From positions 1 to 64,000 of the forward strand of contig SGYL01000005.1 of NCBI GenBank assembly GCA_004213885.1: a stretch of DNA of 64,000 bases, given 5' to 3'. Below, one piece after another: positions 9,571 through 18,894 of the stretch. Source of the DNA: Alphaproteobacteria bacterium (GTDB taxonomy: Bacteria; Pseudomonadota; Alphaproteobacteria; Puniceispirillales; Marisalimonadaceae). How positions within the stretch are numbered: position 1 is the stretch's first letter; each line of letters starts with the position of its first letter. The notes under the pieces were generated by a model. The model was not told where the DNA came from, made no database searches, and saw only the letters and a list, made by a program, of their open reading frames with translations. Position numbers and translations under genes: made by a program.

Positions 9571-10755
9571 ATGAAAAAGAAAAAATTGCAAAAAATTGAA
9601 ACAATTGCTGCACATGCTGGATTAAAACCTAAAGAAAACCATGGTATAGTCAATCCACCTGTCTATCATGCAAGTACAATACTTTCCTCTTCTATGAAAA
9701 ACTATAAAGATAGAAGTGGAAAAAAATATACATATGGAAGAAATGGTACACCAACATCTGAAGCATTAGAAAAAGCTATCTCTGAATTATATGATACAGA
9801 TGGTTGTGTTTTAGCTCCTTCAGGCATGTCAGCAATTACAAATAGCTTTATGGGCGTTTTAAAGTCAAAAGATCATGCTTTAATACCTGATTGTGTATAT
9901 GGTTCTGCAAGAAGATTTGTTGAAGAGGAATTTAAAAGATTTCAAATTGAGCATGATTTTTATGATTCAAGAGATCTTTCAAATTTAGAAAGTAAGATTA
10001 AAAAAAATACTAAAATTATTTATTTAGAAAGCCCGGGAAGTTATACATTTGAAATAATAGATATTAATAAAGTAGTAAAATTAGCTAAGAAATACAAAAT
10101 CACTACGATAATAGATAATACATGGGGAACGGCACTATATTTTAATGCTCTCAAATTTGGTGTCGATATTGTTGTTGAAGCAATAACAAAATATATTGGT
10201 GGTCATTCAGACGTTATGATGGGTGTAACTGTATGTAATAAAAAATATCTTAATTTAATTAATAGATGGAAAAGAAATTCTGGGCAATGCGTTGGGCCTG
10301 ATGATATTTTTTTAGCATTAAGAGGATTGAGAACTCTGCCATTGAGACTTAAACAATCCCAGGAAAGCTCAATAAAACTTGCACATTTTCTAACTAAGCA
10401 AAAAGAGGTTAAAAAAGTTTACCACCCTGCTTTAAAAGAACATCCTGATCATAAATTATGGAAAAGAGATTTTAGTGGTGCATGTGGAATATTTGGTATT
10501 GAATTTGAGGATTATATAACAACTAAAATGGCTGAATATTTTGCAGATAATTGTCTTTTATTTGGAAAAGGAGCTTCTTGGGGTGGTTACGAAAGCTTAA
10601 TGACAATGACTGATGTAAAATCCAATAGAACAATTAATACAAGTTATGTACCTAAAGGAGAATATTTAAGAATTTATGTCGGAATTGAAAATATAGAGGA
10701 TATTTTAGATGATGTAAGAGATTCGTTTACAAAGATGAGAAAAAAATTCAAATAA
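9571..10755 (+). CDS. metC: Cystathionine beta-lyase
   Basis: 394 residues, Cys/Met metabolism PLP family. The PLP lysine is K207 in AITKYIGGHSDVMMG and the pyridine-N aspartate is D182 (IIDNTWG). The YGRNGTPT segment also fits the family. It cleaves cystathionine to homocysteine, ammonia and pyruvate. A gamma-synthase or gamma-lyase role is possible in this family, but the motif around the lysine (KYIGGHSDVMMG) is that of MetC. It overlaps the convergent oxygenase by eight bases. Confidence 0.88.
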   Translation: MKKKKLQKIETIAAHAGLKPKENHGIVNPPVYHASTILSSSMKNYKDRSGKKYTYGRNGTPTSEALEKAISELYDTDGCVLAPSGMSAITNSFMGVLKSKDHALIPDCVYGSARRFVEEEFKRFQIEHDFYDSRDLSNLESKIKKNTKIIYLESPGSYTFEIIDINKVVKLAKKYKITTIIDNTWGTALYFNALKFGVDIVVEAITKYIGGHSDVMMGVTVCNKKYLNLINRWKRNSGQCVGPDDIFLALRGLRTLPLRLKQSQESSIKLAHFLTKQKEVKKVYHPALKEHPDHKLWKRDFSGACGIFGIEFEDYITTKMAEYFADNCLLFGKGASWGGYESLMTMTDVKSNRTINTSYVPKGEYLRIYVGIENIEDILDDVRDSFTKMRKKFK

Positions 10756-11632
10756 GAGCCTCTTCTCCTTCAATTGTAGTTCTTCTCATATCCCTTGTTT
10801 CATTAACATCATCAAAAGATCTTACACGATGCATTGTTTGTCGATTATCCCACATTATTAAATCATTAACTCTCCATTTATGCACATACTTAAACTTTTT
10901 TTGAGTTGCATATTCAATTAAATCATCTACAAAACACATTGTATCGGGTCTTAACCATCCTTTGATTTTTCCAATATGACTTGATAAATATATTGTTTTT
11001 CTATTATTTTCTTTAATTTTTCTTACCAATGGTTGAAGAACTGGTTTAAAGTTTTTAATTTCGTTTTTTGATAATTCTTTTTCCATATCAAACCCAAGTC
11101 TTTGCCTTGAGTAAATTAATGAATGCTCACAATATAAAGTTTCAATTTTATTTCTGATATCATCTTCAAGGTTTTCATAAGCTAACCTCATGTCAGAAAA
11201 TTCTGTATTTCCACCTTTTTTGACAATTGTTTTCGAGGATAACAAAGAATATTTTGCAGGTATTTTTTTAAATGAACTATCTGAATGCCATAAACGATTA
11301 CCTAAATTAAAAATTCTCCTGGGATCATTTTTTTTAAATACATTTAATTTTTTATCAATATTCGACACATCAGCTAGTTTTGTGGATAATCTTCGATCAT
11401 TATCTTTAGTTATATTTGATTTTTTTCCAGAGTGCTCAATATTTCCAAAGTATTCAGAAAAATTCACTTGCTCGTCATCAGTTAATGATTGATTTCTAAA
11501 TACAAGAACACCAAATTTATCTATACTTTTTTGCAGTGTATCAATTTTACTTGTGTTTAATTTATCCTTTAAATTGATTTCACTTACAAAAGCAACAAAT
11601 TTACTATTTTTTTTTAATGGTTTAATTTTCAT
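10748..11632 (-). CDS. TauD/TfdA-family Fe(II)/2-oxoglutarate dioxygenase
   Basis: 294 residues. The iron triad is visible as H116-x-D118 (LWHSDSS) and H268 (TMHR). The 2-oxoglutarate-binding arginines are in RDMRRTT (280-284). Family members hydroxylate sulfonates, aryloxyacids or carnitine-type substrates; the substrate here cannot be told from sequence. It is transcribed alone and convergent with metC. Confidence 0.85.
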   Translation of the reverse strand: MKIKPLKKNSKFVAFVSEINLKDKLNTSKIDTLQKSIDKFGVLVFRNQSLTDDEQVNFSEYFGNIEHSGKKSNITKDNDRRLSTKLADVSNIDKKLNVFKKNDPRRIFNLGNRLWHSDSSFKKIPAKYSLLSSKTIVKKGGNTEFSDMRLAYENLEDDIRNKIETLYCEHSLIYSRQRLGFDMEKELSKNEIKNFKPVLQPLVRKIKENNRKTIYLSSHIGKIKGWLRPDTMCFVDDLIEYATQKKFKYVHKWRVNDLIMWDNRQTMHRVRSFDDVNETRDMRRTTIEGEEALI

Positions 11633-11676
11633 ATAAGTTATCTTATGTTTTTGTTAAATTACTTAAAAGGAAAAAA

Positions 11677-12147
11677 ATGAAAAATTTAATTATATTTTTG
11701 ATTTTAATGCTTTTACCACAGTTTGCTTATGCGAAAGAGAACTTAGTACTTAAAGGATATTGGTTTGAATGTGAATTTTCTGAAAAAACAGTTCCACCAA
11801 AGGATCAATGTGAAATGCTTGATGACGATGGTTTTAATTTTAAGGAAGATGTTGCTATTCATGTAAAAAATATTTCAAGCAAAGAGACTAAATGTAAAAA
11901 AAATAAGATTGGACAATGTTTTCAATCAAATACAAAATCTATAAATATTACAATTGGCAGATCAGATCAAATCAAGTTTCAAGATTCAAATTTAATTTTA
12001 ACCTTTTTAGGTTGCAGTCAGAAATTCAAACTTAAAAATTATATAAATTTCATAGAAGCAATGCCAGATAAAAAGAGATGTTTTTGGACTGGGAAAAAAC
12101 ATTTTTATTTAAAAAAATTCGATGGATCAGTTAATATTAAAAAATAG
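11677..12147 (+). CDS. Small secreted protein of unknown function
   Basis: 156 residues with a signal peptide (hydrophobic core LIIFLILMLLPQFAYA, likely cleavage after AYA). The mature part has several cysteines (ECEFSE, QCEML, TKCKK, GQCF, LGCSQ, KRCFW) that could form disulfides in the periplasm. A ribosome binding site AAAAGGAA precedes the ATG. I do not recognise a family. It is followed two bases later by a membrane protein gene and so is probably cotranscribed. Confidence 0.7.
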   Translation: MKNLIIFLILMLLPQFAYAKENLVLKGYWFECEFSEKTVPPKDQCEMLDDDGFNFKEDVAIHVKNISSKETKCKKNKIGQCFQSNTKSINITIGRSDQIKFQDSNLILTFLGCSQKFKLKNYINFIEAMPDKKRCFWTGKKHFYLKKFDGSVNIKK

Positions 12148-12149
12148 TT

Positions 12150-12584
12150 ATGAACTTGTTTAATATAATAAAATTTGGCCTGATCTTTATCCTTTTAAGC
12201 TTTTTATCTATTTTATTTAATATTGTAATGGGATTTATTGGTATTCAATTTTTTTATGGAACTATAGTTGCTCTTTTAATTACTATAATTTCAATTTACT
12301 TTAAAGTCATACTGCCATTGTATATAGGATCATTTTTTGGAATGATACATGTTCTAGAATGGCACTGGTTAATAGCAACATTGATTTGTTTGCCAGGATT
12401 ACTTTTTATTACTCCAAACTTATTCAAAAAAGTATTTAATATCAACACCCTAAGATCAGGCAATAACTTTAATTTTAAAAGTAATAATAATTCAAATTTC
12501 AAACATACTATGAAAACAAATGTTAAAAATGAAGACATTATTGAAGGTGATTATGAAGTGATCAAAGATGAAGATAAAAAATAA
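12150..12584 (+). CDS. Small integral membrane protein
   Basis: 144 residues. Three to four hydrophobic segments occupy residues 5-100, then comes a polar, Asn- and Lys-rich cytoplasmic-type tail (NNFNFKSNNNSNFK). No family recognised. It sits two bases after the preceding secreted protein gene and its end overlaps the next gene by 17 bases, consistent with one short operon. Confidence 0.65.
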   Translation: MNLFNIIKFGLIFILLSFLSILFNIVMGFIGIQFFYGTIVALLITIISIYFKVILPLYIGSFFGMIHVLEWHWLIATLICLPGLLFITPNLFKKVFNINTLRSGNNFNFKSNNNSNFKHTMKTNVKNEDIIEGDYEVIKDEDKK

Positions 12585-12981
12585 AATAATAATCATAATT
12601 ACTACTTTTTTTCTTTTTTCAGTTAACACTGCAAAATCTTATGAAGTTACACTGCCAAACTTTGGATTCATTTGTATCAATAAAATAAATAATGAAAAAT
12701 TCGAGTTTATTTTTTCACGAAATGATAACGACACTTCAGACATAGTTTTTCGGAGAATAAATGGCAAGTTTAAATATATTGGAAATGTCCTGGCACAAAA
12801 GAGCGGTTCTTATGTTTTATGGGAAGACAAAAGTTTTTACAAAACTACAGAATTTGCATGGAATTTAGATAAAGTAACTTCGACTTTATCACCAATAATA
12901 CTTAGCGTTGGATTAGACATTGAAGATAAAAGTAAAATACCGATCAAAATGACATGCAATAGTAGAAGTATTTATTATTAA
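12568..12981 (+). CDS. Small secreted protein of unknown function
   Basis: 137 residues with a hydrophobic N-terminus (IIIIITTFFLFSVNTAKS) that looks like a signal peptide, with two cysteines in the mature chain. The start lies inside the preceding gene and no ribosome binding site is obvious, so coupling is likely. Its C-terminal part (FAWNLDKVTSTLSPIILS) reappears in a decayed fragment near 47.2 kb, so it belongs to a small family in this genome. Confidence 0.62.
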   Translation: MKIKNKIIIIITTFFLFSVNTAKSYEVTLPNFGFICINKINNEKFEFIFSRNDNDTSDIVFRRINGKFKYIGNVLAQKSGSYVLWEDKSFYKTTEFAWNLDKVTSTLSPIILSVGLDIEDKSKIPIKMTCNSRSIYY

Positions 12982-13041
12982 AATTTTAAATCAAACATTA
13001 TGTCTTGTATTTAATTTAGCTTTGAATTAAAAACTAATTGT

Positions 13042-13118
13042 GGGCCAGTAGCTCAGCTGGATAGAGCAATTGCCTTCTAAGCAATAGGTCAGGGGTTCGA
13101 ATCCTCTCTGGCTCACCA
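13042..13118 (+). tRNA. tRNA-Arg (TCT)
   Basis: The acceptor GGGCCAG (13042-13048) pairs with CTGGCTC (13108-13114). The anticodon stem ATTGC/GCAAT encloses CTTCTAA, giving TCT. The T loop is TTCGAAT and CCA is encoded at 13116-13118. Confidence 0.95.
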
Positions 13119-13131
13119 TAATTAATAGTTC

Positions 13132-13449
13132 TTAATGAGACCATAAACCTTTTCTTTTAAAACTAAAGTTGTCTGCATAAGATTTTGGCTTAATTGTTTT
13201 AGTATTATTATTTAAAATCCTAAATTTTAGTGCATGAAGGTCAGCATAATCAATTGCCTCTTCCTTTGAGTTGAATTTTAAAACAATTTGCTTTGAAGTG
13301 TCATCACTACCAGACCAACCCATCAAAGGATCTAAGTTAGTTTTTGAATAACTAATAAATTTTAAAATCCAAAATTTATTTGTTGCTAAACCTGACTGCA
13401 TCGCAGACTTAGTTGGTTTATAAATTACTACATCTATATTATCTGACAT
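13132..13449 (-). CDS. NADH dehydrogenase accessory subunit, NDUFS4 family
   Basis: 105 residues, matching the ETC complex I subunit conserved region. Visible hallmarks are an N-terminal IYKPTKSAMQSG, the core NPLMGWSGSDDT-like segment and FNSKEEAIDYA followed by a basic tail (KSYADNFSFKR). This 18-kDa-type subunit is typical of alphaproteobacteria and mitochondria and helps to assemble the NADH-binding module. It stands alone, away from the nuo operon, as usual. Confidence 0.88.
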   Translation of the reverse strand: MSDNIDVVIYKPTKSAMQSGLATNKFWILKFISYSKTNLDPLMGWSGSDDTSKQIVLKFNSKEEAIDYADLHALKFRILNNNTKTIKPKSYADNFSFKRKGLWSH

Positions 13450-13490
13450 AATAAAAACATATAAAAAATAATTTAAATTTCAAGTAAAGA

Positions 13491-14255
13491 TTAACCATTT
13501 ATAGAATATCCACCATCAACTGGGATTGCAGTTCCTGTAATGTAATTAGATGCTTCTGATGCTAAAAACACAGCAATACCTCCTAAATCATCAGGATCTC
13601 CCCATCTTCCTGCAGGTGTACGCTCTGTAACTCTTTGCTCCAAACCAGGAATATCTAAACGTGCCTGTTTTGTTAATTCTGTATCAATATATCCAGGTAA
13701 GACAGCATTAACTTGAATATTTTTTGATGCCCAAGTATTAGCAAAACTTTTAGTAAGCTGCACTACCCCTCCTTTACTTGCAGAGTATGCACTCCCTAAT
13801 GGAGCTCCAAACAAAGAATGCATTGATCCAATATTAATAATTTTTCCAGATTTATTTTTAATAAAATGCTCGTAACAAGCTTTTGAACATATAAAAATAC
13901 TGACAAGATTCGTATTAATAATTGATGTCCACTCTTTTAATGAATATTCCTCTGGCCTTTTTCTAATATTTGTTCCAGCATTATTTACTAAAATATCTAT
14001 TTTTTGGAATTTATCTACAACTTGATTAACCATATTTTGACAAGAAAGTTCTTCATCAACATCAACTTCTACAGCCATTGCTTCAATATTACTATTTTTT
14101 AATTTATCAACAGAAAGAGTATTTTTGTCTTTATTTCTTCCAGCAATAATTATGTTTGCACCAGCATCACCCATGGCTTTTGCCATTGCATAACCAATCC
14201 CTCCATTGCCACCAGTTATAAGAGCAACTTTTTTATTTAAATTAAAAAGATTCAT
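13491..14255 (-). CDS. SDR-family oxidoreductase, KduD-like
   Basis: 254 residues, classical short-chain dehydrogenase. NAD(P) motif TGGNGGIG is at 14-21, NNAG at 91-94 and the catalytic set is S144, Y157 and K161. The C-terminal pattern PAGRWGDPDDLGG and VDGGYS is typical of 2-dehydro-3-deoxygluconate and gluconate dehydrogenases. GAGGT precedes the start. The substrate is unproven. A related SDR sits at 27.8 kb. Confidence 0.82.
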   Translation of the reverse strand: MNLFNLNKKVALITGGNGGIGYAMAKAMGDAGANIIIAGRNKDKNTLSVDKLKNSNIEAMAVEVDVDEELSCQNMVNQVVDKFQKIDILVNNAGTNIRKRPEEYSLKEWTSIINTNLVSIFICSKACYEHFIKNKSGKIINIGSMHSLFGAPLGSAYSASKGGVVQLTKSFANTWASKNIQVNAVLPGYIDTELTKQARLDIPGLEQRVTERTPAGRWGDPDDLGGIAVFLASEASNYITGTAIPVDGGYSING

Positions 14256-14284
14256 ATTTTACCTCATAATAAATTTTTTGATTA

Positions 14285-14584
14285 TTATATGTTATTCAAA
14301 AAATCATAAATTTTCTTCTTAAAAACTAATAATTTATTTTTTAATAATAAATTTTCATTTTGAAGTTTAATAATTTTTTGTTCCATTTCTTCAAACTTTT
14401 TAGCATCTAGATTGTATTGACTATTTTTTTGAGATAAACATGAGTTGTAAATAGTAATTTCTTTAGGTGTAGTATCTTTTAAAATGCATTCATGAGAAAA
14501 AGATTGATTACTTTTAGTAAAGATAAATAACAAAAGATAAATACTCAAATATAATTTGTTTTTTAACTTTCTTATGATTATCAT
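14285..14584 (-). CDS. Small exported coiled-coil protein, unknown
   Basis: 99 residues. A hydrophobic N-terminal stretch (LYLSIYLLLFIF) acts as signal or anchor, then come two cysteines (HECILK, NSCLS) and a C-terminal heptad-like segment (EEMEQKIIKLQNENLLLKNK) that should form a coiled coil. No family recognised; real-gene status rests on its protein-like organisation. Confidence 0.5.
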   Translation of the reverse strand: MIIIRKLKNKLYLSIYLLLFIFTKSNQSFSHECILKDTTPKEITIYNSCLSQKNSQYNLDAKKFEEMEQKIIKLQNENLLLKNKLLVFKKKIYDFLNNI

Positions 14585-14632
14585 CCTCTAGAGATAATAT
14601 ATTTAAACTTTTTTAACAATAGGTTTTCTTTT

Positions 14633-15052
14633 ATGTCTTTAAACTCTTTACCACCGTTAGTTTTTAAATCATTTATTGGTTTTGACGAATTATTTGATGA
14701 AATATCAAGAATAAATCATAATAAAAACTCTAACTACCCTGCATTTGATGTTATTAAAACAGATGAAAAAAAATACGAAATTAATTTGGCGGTAGCTGGC
14801 TTTAATGAAAATGAAATTGAAATAGTTTCTATGCAGAATATTCTATCTATAACAGGAAAAAAAAATCAAAATAATGTCCATAATATAATCCACAAAGGTA
14901 TTGCTCTTAGACCTTTTGAGAAAAAATTTAATCTAGATCCTTTAATGGAAGTTACTGAAGCTATACTTTCACAAGGGATGTTGAATATTAAGCTCTTTAA
15001 ACGGGATCCTGTTATTATTCAACCAAAAAAAATTGAGATCAAAACTACATAA
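14633..15052 (+). CDS. Hsp20/alpha-crystallin small heat-shock protein
   Basis: 139 residues, IbpA-like. The N-terminal segment FIGFDELFDEISRI and the alpha-crystallin core (YPAFDVIKTDEKKYEINLAV, then LSITGKK) fit class A small heat-shock proteins. These are ATP-independent holdases that bind unfolding proteins in the cytoplasm. It overlaps the convergent PhyH gene by eight bases. Confidence 0.88.
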   Translation: MSLNSLPPLVFKSFIGFDELFDEISRINHNKNSNYPAFDVIKTDEKKYEINLAVAGFNENEIEIVSMQNILSITGKKNQNNVHNIIHKGIALRPFEKKFNLDPLMEVTEAILSQGMLNIKLFKRDPVIIQPKKIEIKTT

Positions 15053-15938
15053 AAGCAGATTTTGAGTTGCCAGTTTTTTGCGTTTTAAATATTGAGCCAT
15101 AATCACTAGGTGGAGGCAAAGGTATTCTTACAGGTATATTTTCCATTCTGGGACAAGTGGAAATTTCACCCGAAATCAATTGAGATTTCATTTGTTTCCA
15201 TAAGTCATTAGGTGAAGTAAATTTCATATATGATGGAGCACCTACTAAAGGCCAAGAATCTGCTGCACTTAATTCATAAAACAACATCATTCTTCTTGAT
15301 GAACTTTTGTTGGTAGCAGAGCCATGAAGTAATCTTGCATGATGGATTGATATTGAACCTGCTTTTCCAGTAAGCGGAATAGCATCATTCAAATTAAAAT
15401 CTTTATCTTCTGGATCAATTGCCCCACAAAATATACCATTTGAATTATTATGACTAAGAACAGGTCCTTTATGAGATTCAGGAATTACCATCAAAGGGCC
15501 ATTAGACAAATTTACATCATCTAACATTACTCCTACAGCAAGGACATCGTCGTTAGTATGTGGATAAAATGCCCAATCTTGATGCCATTCAACAGCAGAC
15601 CCACCTTTTTCGAACTTTGTGTTTAATTTACTAGATTTCAAAAGAATATTGTTGCCCAACAAATCTTTAAGAGCTTTAGTAATATGTGAATTTTTAATCA
15701 AATTAAAAAAATGGTTATTTATTAGATGTGGTTGTTTAACTCTAGTTAATCTAGGATTATTTTTTGAGTGATTATCTTCTAAATCAAAAATATCATCACT
15801 TTCTTTAATTCCTCTAGACTTTTCAATAAACTGATCAATTATATCACATGTTTGACTAATTACATTTTTACTTAAAAGCTCTTCAATTACAATAAAACCA
15901 TTATTGTTATAATCTTGTATTTGATGTTTAGTTAACAT
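15045..15938 (-). CDS. Phytanoyl-CoA dioxygenase (PhyH) family protein
   Basis: 297 residues. The Fe(II) site is H119-x-D121 (VEWHQDW) and H205 (LLHGSATN), with basic residues SSRR for 2-oxoglutarate. Bacterial members act on ectoine, phosphonates and various small acids, so the substrate is not predictable. It is divergent from an MFS carrier gene, which may share its substrate. Confidence 0.84.
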   Translation of the reverse strand: MLTKHQIQDYNNNGFIVIEELLSKNVISQTCDIIDQFIEKSRGIKESDDIFDLEDNHSKNNPRLTRVKQPHLINNHFFNLIKNSHITKALKDLLGNNILLKSSKLNTKFEKGGSAVEWHQDWAFYPHTNDDVLAVGVMLDDVNLSNGPLMVIPESHKGPVLSHNNSNGIFCGAIDPEDKDFNLNDAIPLTGKAGSISIHHARLLHGSATNKSSSRRMMLFYELSAADSWPLVGAPSYMKFTSPNDLWKQMKSQLISGEISTCPRMENIPVRIPLPPPSDYGSIFKTQKTGNSKSAFM

Positions 15939-15980
15939 TTAAATATATTAGAATACTTCAACTTTTAAAAAAAGATATTT

Positions 15981-17195
15981 ATGAAAAGCATAACTGTAAA
16001 AGAAGATTCTGGCTTGGCTTGGATTAGATTATTATTAGTATTTATATTATGTGCATTGGGTTTTATTGGAATGTGGTCTATAGTAATGATTTTGCCAAGC
16101 ATAGAATCAGAATTCCAAATCACAAGGTCTTCTGTAACGATACCTTACGTTCTTACCATGTTAGGATTTGGTATAGGAAATATTATAGTTGGAAAATTTT
16201 CTGATAAATACGGAATAAAAAAACCTATAATCTTTGGCTTCATTATTTTAATTGCTCTTTATTTTATTTCAGTACTATCACCAAATTTTTATATTCTATC
16301 AATAATACAATTTGGATTAGGCTTTTCGTCAGCAGTTTTTTTTGGACCCATGATGAATGATATCAGTTATTTTTTTAAAAAAAAAAGAGGGCTTGCTGTT
16401 TCGATTACTGCAAGTGCACAACATTTTGCGGGTGCTATGTGGCCATTTTTGTTAACATTTTTACTATTAGAACAAAAATGGAGAGAAGCACATATATTAA
16501 TAGCATTAATATGCACAATTGCTGTACCTATTTTATGTTTTATTATCTTTAAGTTAAATTATGATAAAAAATTATTGATAAATAATTTAGATAATTTTAA
16601 AAAAAATATTCGAATTCCTTTTTCAGATAATAAATTCCAAAGATTATTAATGATTGCTTCCATCGGCTGTTGTGTTGGCATGTCAACGCCACAAGTTCAT
16701 ATTATTCCATTATGTATTGATCAAGGTTTAAGTATCATCACTGGAGGAAAAATTTTATCTATAATGTTATTTTGTGCTGTTTTAAGTAGAATAATGTTTG
16801 GATATATATCAGATATAATTGGACCATTAAAAACTTTATTAATTGGATCAACCTTGCAAATGATGACTTTAATTTTATTTATTCCCTTTAATAATTTGAC
16901 CGGATTATACGTAGTTTCTATTTTATTTGGTCTATCACAAGGTGGCATTGTTCCGAGTTATGCTTTGATAGTTAAAAAGTATTTGCCTAACAAAGATGCT
17001 GCAGAAAGAATTGGATTGATAATTTTTTTTACTATAATTGGAATGTCAATTGGAGGATGGATGTCTGGAAAAATTTATGATTATACCAACTCTTACAGTT
17101 TAGGATTTTTAAATAGTATTCTTTGGAATTTACTTAATGTTGTGATTATATTTTATTTATTTGTAAGTTTTAAGAGATCTAAAATATCAATTTAA
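15981..17195 (+). CDS. MFS transporter
   Basis: 404 residues with about 12 hydrophobic segments. The loop GKFSDKYGIKKPI between TM2 and TM3 is the A-motif of the major facilitator superfamily, and a second half-motif GYISDIIGP follows the central loop. The general form is that of oxalate/formate or monocarboxylate MFS carriers. The substrate is unknown; it is divergent from the PhyH oxygenase. Confidence 0.83.
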   Translation: MKSITVKEDSGLAWIRLLLVFILCALGFIGMWSIVMILPSIESEFQITRSSVTIPYVLTMLGFGIGNIIVGKFSDKYGIKKPIIFGFIILIALYFISVLSPNFYILSIIQFGLGFSSAVFFGPMMNDISYFFKKKRGLAVSITASAQHFAGAMWPFLLTFLLLEQKWREAHILIALICTIAVPILCFIIFKLNYDKKLLINNLDNFKKNIRIPFSDNKFQRLLMIASIGCCVGMSTPQVHIIPLCIDQGLSIITGGKILSIMLFCAVLSRIMFGYISDIIGPLKTLLIGSTLQMMTLILFIPFNNLTGLYVVSILFGLSQGGIVPSYALIVKKYLPNKDAAERIGLIIFFTIIGMSIGGWMSGKIYDYTNSYSLGFLNSILWNLLNVVIIFYLFVSFKRSKISI

Positions 17196-17240
17196 ATTTT
17201 TAATAACTTAAATATTATAGTTTAATGTCGTTTTTTTTAT

Positions 17241-17825
17241 ATGAAAATTATATTTTTTTTATTTTTGTTATTATTTAATTTTTCTACTTATGTGATATCA
17301 TGTCCATCAAGTGGGGATGGTGATTGTGTTCCAAGTACTGAAATTACTGACACTTCTAATCAAACGAATTCACATGTATCTGGTATAAATACGTCATCAA
17401 GCTATGAAATTGAGGAGAGTGATGGTGGTTTACCAGATGACTACATTGTGAAGCCATCAAGTTATTTAAAAAAAATAAATGAGAAATCTAAATTAAGTTC
17501 TAAAATTGAAAGATTAAATTTCGATTTAGATGGCATTATATATAATTCATCAAACCAATATAACTCTAACTTTAGTGGTCAGATAAATGACAAATTATTT
17601 GAGATTAATAGGATAATGGTTGAAAATAAGAATATTGATAGAAATATTTTTAATCCATTACATCAAAATATTAACAAACTTTTAAATTCTATTATTGGTT
17701 CTTTTAATGATGACAAATCTTTAAAATTTCAGAACTACAAAATAGATAATTCTGATATATTTTATCAAATTAAAAAATATAATGAAATTAACGATATCGT
17801 TAAAACTTTAGAAGTAATGAATTAA
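17241..17825 (+). CDS. Putative lipoprotein or secreted protein, unknown
   Basis: 194 residues. The signal sequence ends in VISC, which is compatible with a lipobox (Cys as residue +1 of the mature protein). A Ser/Thr/Asn-rich low-complexity stretch follows, then a helical C-terminal half. No recognised domain. A short AAAACTATAGTTTT palindrome after the stop may end it and the convergent GST gene. Confidence 0.55.
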   Translation: MKIIFFLFLLLFNFSTYVISCPSSGDGDCVPSTEITDTSNQTNSHVSGINTSSSYEIEESDGGLPDDYIVKPSSYLKKINEKSKLSSKIERLNFDLDGIIYNSSNQYNSNFSGQINDKLFEINRIMVENKNIDRNIFNPLHQNINKLLNSIIGSFNDDKSLKFQNYKIDNSDIFYQIKKYNEINDIVKTLEVMN

Positions 17826-17827
17826 AA

Positions 17828-18670
17828 CTATAGTTTTATATTTTTAAAATCCTCTGATGAATGTCTCTCTCTTAGTTGATAATTGGGATGACCACTTACT
17901 TTATTAACTATTTTACCTTTTTTTACAGCAGGTCTTAAATTAATACTTTCAGCCCATCTTAAAACATTTTTATATGAAGATACATCTAAAAATTCAGCAG
18001 CAGAATATAATTTACCTAGTGTTAATTGACCATACCAAGACCATATTGCAATATCGGAAATTGTATATTGATCTCCACATATGAAGTTTTTATTTTCTAA
18101 ATGTTTATTCAATAAATCCAATTGCCTTTTAGTTTCCATTGCAAATCTATCAATTGGATACTCAAGTTTTTCAGGAGCGTAACTATAAAAATGACCAAAT
18201 CCTCCACCTAAGTATGGAGCACTGCTCATTTGCCAAAACAACCAGTTCATACATTCAACTTTTAATTTGGTTTCTTTTGGCAAAAAATGATTAAATTTTT
18301 CAGCCAAATACAAAAGAATAGAACCTGACTCAAATACAAAGATTGGCTTTTCATCACTGTAATCAACTAATGTAGGAATTTTTGAATTAGGATTAACTTC
18401 AACAAAACCAGAAGAAAACTGTTCACCCTTGCTAATTTCAATTAGCCAAGCATCATAATCAGCATCTTGAATTTTTAGTTCTAATAACTCTTCAAGTAAA
18501 ATTGTTATTTTTACACCATTAGGTGTACCTTGTGAATATAGTTGTAGTTTATGTTTTCCAACTGGTAAATCTTTATTAAACGTTGAACCTGATATTGGTC
18601 TATTTATTTTAGAAAACTTTCCGCCATTTTCCTTATCCCATTCCCATTTTTTTGGAGGTGTATACATCAT
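17828..18670 (-). CDS. yghU: Glutathione S-transferase family, YghU-like
   Basis: 280 residues. The N-terminal extension followed by a thioredoxin-like domain (LQLYSQGTPNGVKITILLEE) and an all-helical C-terminal domain fit the YghU/YfcG disulfide-bond reductases, which bind glutathione and act on peroxides or disulfides. Two adjacent ATG codons (18670 and 18667) can start; AAGGAAG spaces better with the second. Confidence 0.83.
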   Translation of the reverse strand: MMYTPPKKWEWDKENGGKFSKINRPISGSTFNKDLPVGKHKLQLYSQGTPNGVKITILLEELLELKIQDADYDAWLIEISKGEQFSSGFVEVNPNSKIPTLVDYSDEKPIFVFESGSILLYLAEKFNHFLPKETKLKVECMNWLFWQMSSAPYLGGGFGHFYSYAPEKLEYPIDRFAMETKRQLDLLNKHLENKNFICGDQYTISDIAIWSWYGQLTLGKLYSAAEFLDVSSYKNVLRWAESINLRPAVKKGKIVNKVSGHPNYQLRERHSSEDFKNIKL

Positions 18671-18701
18671 AACTTCCTTAATTTTTAATTTAAAATATTA
18701 A

Positions 18702-18842
18702 TTATTTAACTTCTTTTAATGTTTCAACAATACTATCCCTTGCACCACTATCTAAAAAAAAGTCTTTCAAAGTGTTAGAAATTTCTGGATAATAAGTTGC
18801 CAACCCAATACCAATTACAATGCCTAAAATAAATTTGATCAT
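18702..18842 (-). CDS. 46-residue small membrane protein
   Basis: The minus strand reads ATG at 18842 to TAA at 18702. A hydrophobic segment (FILGIVIGIGLATYYP) is followed by a short charged helix (NTLKDFF, ARDSIVETLKEVK). GGGAG lies six to seven bases upstream of the ATG, and the product has one clean membrane span, so I accept it as a gene. Function unknown. It follows the GCT-like/DUF924 pair in the same orientation. Confidence 0.6.
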   Translation of the reverse strand: MIKFILGIVIGIGLATYYPEISNTLKDFFLDSGARDSIVETLKEVK

Positions 18843-18894
18843 GTCAATCTCCCATAAAAGAATTTAATTTAAAGAATAAATTTGTAAATAAAAA